DNA from: an uncultured Clostridia bacterium | Lineage (GTDB): Bacteria; Bacillota; Clostridia; Christensenellales; Borkfalkiaceae | NCBI GenBank assembly: GCA_944376035.1 | Contig: CALWBJ010000148.1 | Location: 1-9,983 of the forward strand | DNA length: 9,983 nucleotides | Direction: 5' to 3' | In this document: positions 7,846 through 9,983 of the stretch, one piece after another | Numbering within the stretch: position 1 is the first letter of the stretch | Layout of the letters: each line of letters opens with the position of its first letter | The notes under the pieces: model-generated | What the model was told of the DNA's origin: nothing | Database searches by the model: none | Seen by the model: only the letters and a program-made list of their open reading frames with translations | Translations under genes and position numbers: made by a program

Positions 7846-8586
7846 ATGAAACAGGTTTTTCTTGGAATTGCGGAGAATATTCCGATAGCAAAAAACGTAA
7901 TGAAACTCACCTTAAAAGGCGACGTTTCCGATATAACAAATCCCGGACAATTTATAAACATCAAACTTGACGGGTTTTATTTAAGGCGCCCTATTTCCGT
8001 ATTCGATAAAGGCGAAGATTGGGTCGGGGTCATTTATAAAATCGTGGGTAACGGCACCGAACAACTGTCTTTACTTAAAGGCGGGAAACTCGATGTTCTT
8101 ACGGGACTCGGCAACGGTTATGATTTAAATTGCGCGGGCGAAACTCCTCTTCTTTTAGGCGGCGGTGCGGGAGTTCCTCCGATGTACTGGCTGGCAAAAG
8201 AACTTAAAAAACGCAGGAAAAAAGTTACGGCTATACTCGGGTTTAATAAAAAAGAAGAAATATTCTGCGAAAAAGATTTTGTCGAACTAGGTGTAGATAC
8301 TATAATAACCACGGTTGACGGAAGTTACGGAGTAAAAGGTTTTGTTACCGACGCCATGAAAGATTTGAATTATTCATATTTTTATGTGTGCGGACCCGAA
8401 CCTATGCTCAAAGCCGTTTATAAAACAAGTAATACAGAAGGCGAATTCAGTTTTGAAGAAAGAATGGGGTGCGGTTTCGGTGCGTGTATGGGCTGCTCTT
8501 GTAAGACGATACACGGGTCAAAGCGGATATGTAAAGACGGACCGGTTCTTAAAAAGGAGGAAATCTTATGGCGGATCTCCGTGTAA
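7846..8586 (+). CDS. pyrK: Dihydroorotate dehydrogenase B, electron transfer subunit
   Basis: PyrK is the FAD and [2Fe-2S] subunit that carries electrons from the PyrD flavin to NAD+. The 246-residue protein shows the FAD-binding LRRPIS motif (46-51) of ferredoxin reductase-like proteins, the glycine-rich LLGGGAGVPP nucleotide-binding stretch (103-112), and CGPEPML (182-188) near the NAD site. The C-terminal cluster motif has Cys209, Cys214, Cys217 and Cys229 (spacing 4, 2 and 11), with an extra Cys219. ATG at 7846 is the only plausible start, because an in-frame TAA lies at 7822-7824 and no ATG, GTG or TTG lies between. No Shine-Dalgarno sequence precedes it, unlike every other gene here. 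The gap to carB is 34 AT-rich bases. Its last 19 bases overlap pyrD, which supports production of both subunits in equal amounts. Confidence 0.95.
   Translation: MKQVFLGIAENIPIAKNVMKLTLKGDVSDITNPGQFINIKLDGFYLRRPISVFDKGEDWVGVIYKIVGNGTEQLSLLKGGKLDVLTGLGNGYDLNCAGETPLLLGGGAGVPPMYWLAKELKKRRKKVTAILGFNKKEEIFCEKDFVELGVDTIITTVDGSYGVKGFVTDAMKDLNYSYFYVCGPEPMLKAVYKTSNTEGEFSFEERMGCGFGACMGCSCKTIHGSKRICKDGPVLKKEEILWRISV
8554..8560 (+). promoter_or_regulatory. Strong pyrD ribosome binding site within pyrK
   Basis: AAGGAGG is a near-perfect complement to the 16S rRNA tail, seven bases before the ATG at 8568, and lies in the coding region of pyrK. It fixes the pyrD start despite the overlap of the two genes. 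Confidence 0.88.
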
Positions 8587-9482
8587 ACCTTTGCGGCATA
8601 ACAATCGATAATCCCGTTATTCCCGCGAGCGGAACATTCGGTTACGGGTATGAATTTAACGAACTTTACGATATAAATATTCTCGGAACATTTTCATTCA
8701 AGGGCACTACAAAAGAGCCGCGATTCGGAAACGATACGCCGAGAATAGCCGAGTGCCCGTCAGGCATGCTTAATTCCGTGGGATTGCAGAATCCCGGCGT
8801 GGAAAAAGTAATAAATGAAGAACTGAAAAAACTAAGCGGCTGTTTTCATAAGAAAGTTATGGCAAACATCAGCGGTTTTTCTCTTAACGATTATGTGTAC
8901 ACATGTGAAAGGCTTGATAAATGTCCCGAGGTCGGCTGGCTTGAAGTAAACGTAAGTTGCCCGAACGTCCACGGCGGCGGAATGAGTTTCGGACTTTATC
9001 CCGATTCGGTTGAGGAAGTTACTCGCGCCGTTAAAAAAGTTACCTCAAAGCCTGTTATAATAAAACTTTCCCCGAACGTTACCGATATAGTAAGTATAGC
9101 AAAAGCGGCGGAAAACGGGGGCGCTGACGGCATAAGTTTAATAAATACGCTTTTGGGCATGAGAATAGATTTAAAAACCCGCCGTCCCGTTCTTAAAAAC
9201 ATAACGGGCGGACTGTCGGGGCCCGCAGTTTTTCCGATAGCCGTAAGAATGGTTTATCAGGTCGCTAAGGCGGTAAATATTCCCGTTATAGGAATGGGGG
9301 GTATATCTTCTGCCGAAGATGTTATTGAAATGATGCTCGCGGGGGCTGCTGCGGTCGAAGTGGGCGCGGCAAACCTCGTAAATCCTTATGTCTGCAAAAA
9401 CATAATTGAAGACTTGCCGGATGCTATGGAAAAGTACGGAATAGATCGCCTTTCTGATATAACGGGCGCCGTCCACGTGTAA
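8568..9482 (+). CDS. pyrD: Dihydroorotate dehydrogenase B, catalytic subunit (class 1B)
   Basis: PyrD oxidises dihydroorotate to orotate on an FMN in a TIM barrel and passes electrons to PyrK. The 304-residue length fits class 1B. Visible motifs are ASGTFG (20-25), Lys46 in FSFKGTT, SGMLNSVGLQNPG (65-77), the catalytic Cys131 in NVSCPN (128-133), Lys166 in KLSPNV, and the phosphate-binding GMGGIS (242-247) with AxxVEVG (261-266). A catalytic Cys in place of Ser, together with an adjacent pyrK, points to the NAD-linked heterotetramer rather than the membrane, quinone-linked class 2 enzyme. It starts inside pyrK with a strong ribosome binding site. The following 129 bases to pyrF are AT-rich; a weak CTTAA/TTAAG pairing (9501-9505 with 9529-9533) lacks a T-run on this strand, so I see no terminator and the genes could be co-transcribed. 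Confidence 0.97.
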   Translation: MADLRVNLCGITIDNPVIPASGTFGYGYEFNELYDINILGTFSFKGTTKEPRFGNDTPRIAECPSGMLNSVGLQNPGVEKVINEELKKLSGCFHKKVMANISGFSLNDYVYTCERLDKCPEVGWLEVNVSCPNVHGGGMSFGLYPDSVEEVTRAVKKVTSKPVIIKLSPNVTDIVSIAKAAENGGADGISLINTLLGMRIDLKTRRPVLKNITGGLSGPAVFPIAVRMVYQVAKAVNIPVIGMGGISSAEDVIEMMLAGAAAVEVGAANLVNPYVCKNIIEDLPDAMEKYGIDRLSDITGAVHV

Positions 9483-9611
9483 TAAAATTTATATAAAAAA
9501 CTTAAATCATCAAATACGATTATTCATGTTAAGAAAGAAAAAACAAAAAATATTTTCAAAAAATTATAAGTTAAAATTGAATTAAAACGACTGTTCATTC
9601 GGAGGATAAAA

Positions 9612-9983
9612 ATGGGAAAGGACGTAATTATTGCGCTCGATTTTGAAAATAAGGAAAAGACATTGGCTTTTCTTGATAAATTTACTGACAAAAAGCCTTT
9701 TGTCAAGATAGGAATGGAACTTTTTTACGCGGAGGGACCTTCGATAGTAAAGGAAATAAAAAAACGCGGTCACAAAATTTTTCTCGATTTAAAACTTCAC
9801 GACATACCTAACACGGTAAAAAAGGCTATGGCGGTATTGACTTCGCTCGATGTTGATATGTGCAATCTGCATGCTGGCGGGACGGTGAGAATGATGCAGG
9901 CGGCTCTTGAAGGTCTTACAAGAGCGGACGGAACCCGTCCGCTACTTATAGCGGTAACGCAACTGACTTCAACAGATCAGGAA
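9612..9983 (+). CDS. pyrF: Orotidine 5'-phosphate decarboxylase, 3' end missing
   Basis: PyrF decarboxylates OMP to UMP, the last step of the pathway. The first 124 codons are in the window with no stop; the family usually has about 230-240 residues, so about half is seen. Asp10 in IALDF, Lys32 in FVKIGMELF, and the catalytic Asp59-Lys61-Asp64 array in DLKLHDIPNT identify the Bacillus-type branch, and the visible part ends in AVTQLTST, also typical. The start is set by GGAGG at 9601-9605, six bases before the ATG. No convincing promoter was found in the 129-base gap before it, so read-through from pyrD is the simpler assumption. The gene is intact as far as it can be seen. Confidence 0.96.
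   Translation, partial: MGKDVIIALDFENKEKTLAFLDKFTDKKPFVKIGMELFYAEGPSIVKEIKKRGHKIFLDLKLHDIPNTVKKAMAVLTSLDVDMCNLHAGGTVRMMQAALEGLTRADGTRPLLIAVTQLTSTDQE

Noticed and set aside
9501..9533. CTTAA/TTAAG hairpin after pyrD followed by T's on the - strand, as a terminator for a leftward gene.
   Set aside because: Only five A-T-rich pairs with a 23-base loop, and no leftward gene exists nearby.

Overview
The window is an ordinary-looking nucleotide biosynthesis locus of an AT-rich, probably low-GC Gram-positive bacterium. All genes lie on the + strand. The evidence for a Clostridia-like organism is the single-chain FGAM synthase of the Firmicutes/Bacteroidota type, the heteromeric PyrK-PyrD (class 1B) dihydroorotate dehydrogenase, strong GGAGG ribosome binding sites, heavy use of ATA (Ile) and AGA (Arg), and TAA as the stop of every complete gene. 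I infer an uncultured member of the Clostridia but cannot name a genus from the sequence.

Layout: (1) 1-3104, the 3' part of purL, encoding a large FGAM synthase with a fused glutaminase domain; its start is upstream of the window. (2) 3105-3393, a non-coding gap with an AT-rich candidate terminator for the purine unit, a promoter with exact consensus boxes (TTGACA, 17 bp, TATAAT), and a leader of about 100 nt ending in a strong intrinsic terminator immediately before the ribosome binding site of pyrC. (3) 3394-9482, the pyrimidine genes pyrC, carB, pyrK and pyrD, tightly spaced. (4) 9483-9611, a 129-nt AT-rich gap without a convincing promoter or terminator. (5) 9612 to the end, the 5' part of pyrF, cut by the window edge.

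Together the pyrimidine genes supply carbamoyl phosphate (CarB), dihydroorotate (PyrC), orotate (PyrK/PyrD) and UMP from OMP (PyrF). carA and pyrB are not in the stretch seen; pyrE would be needed too and may lie downstream. CarB keeps most residues of the known IMP/UMP allosteric site, so enzyme-level feedback by UMP is likely in addition to attenuation.

The most interesting part is the pyr leader: a terminator/antiterminator arrangement, possibly with a pseudoknot, that does not show the PyrR-binding loop usual for Gram-positive pyr operons. No mobile element, CRISPR array, tRNA, rRNA or unknown protein family was seen. Apart from the leader I see no sign of an undescribed system.
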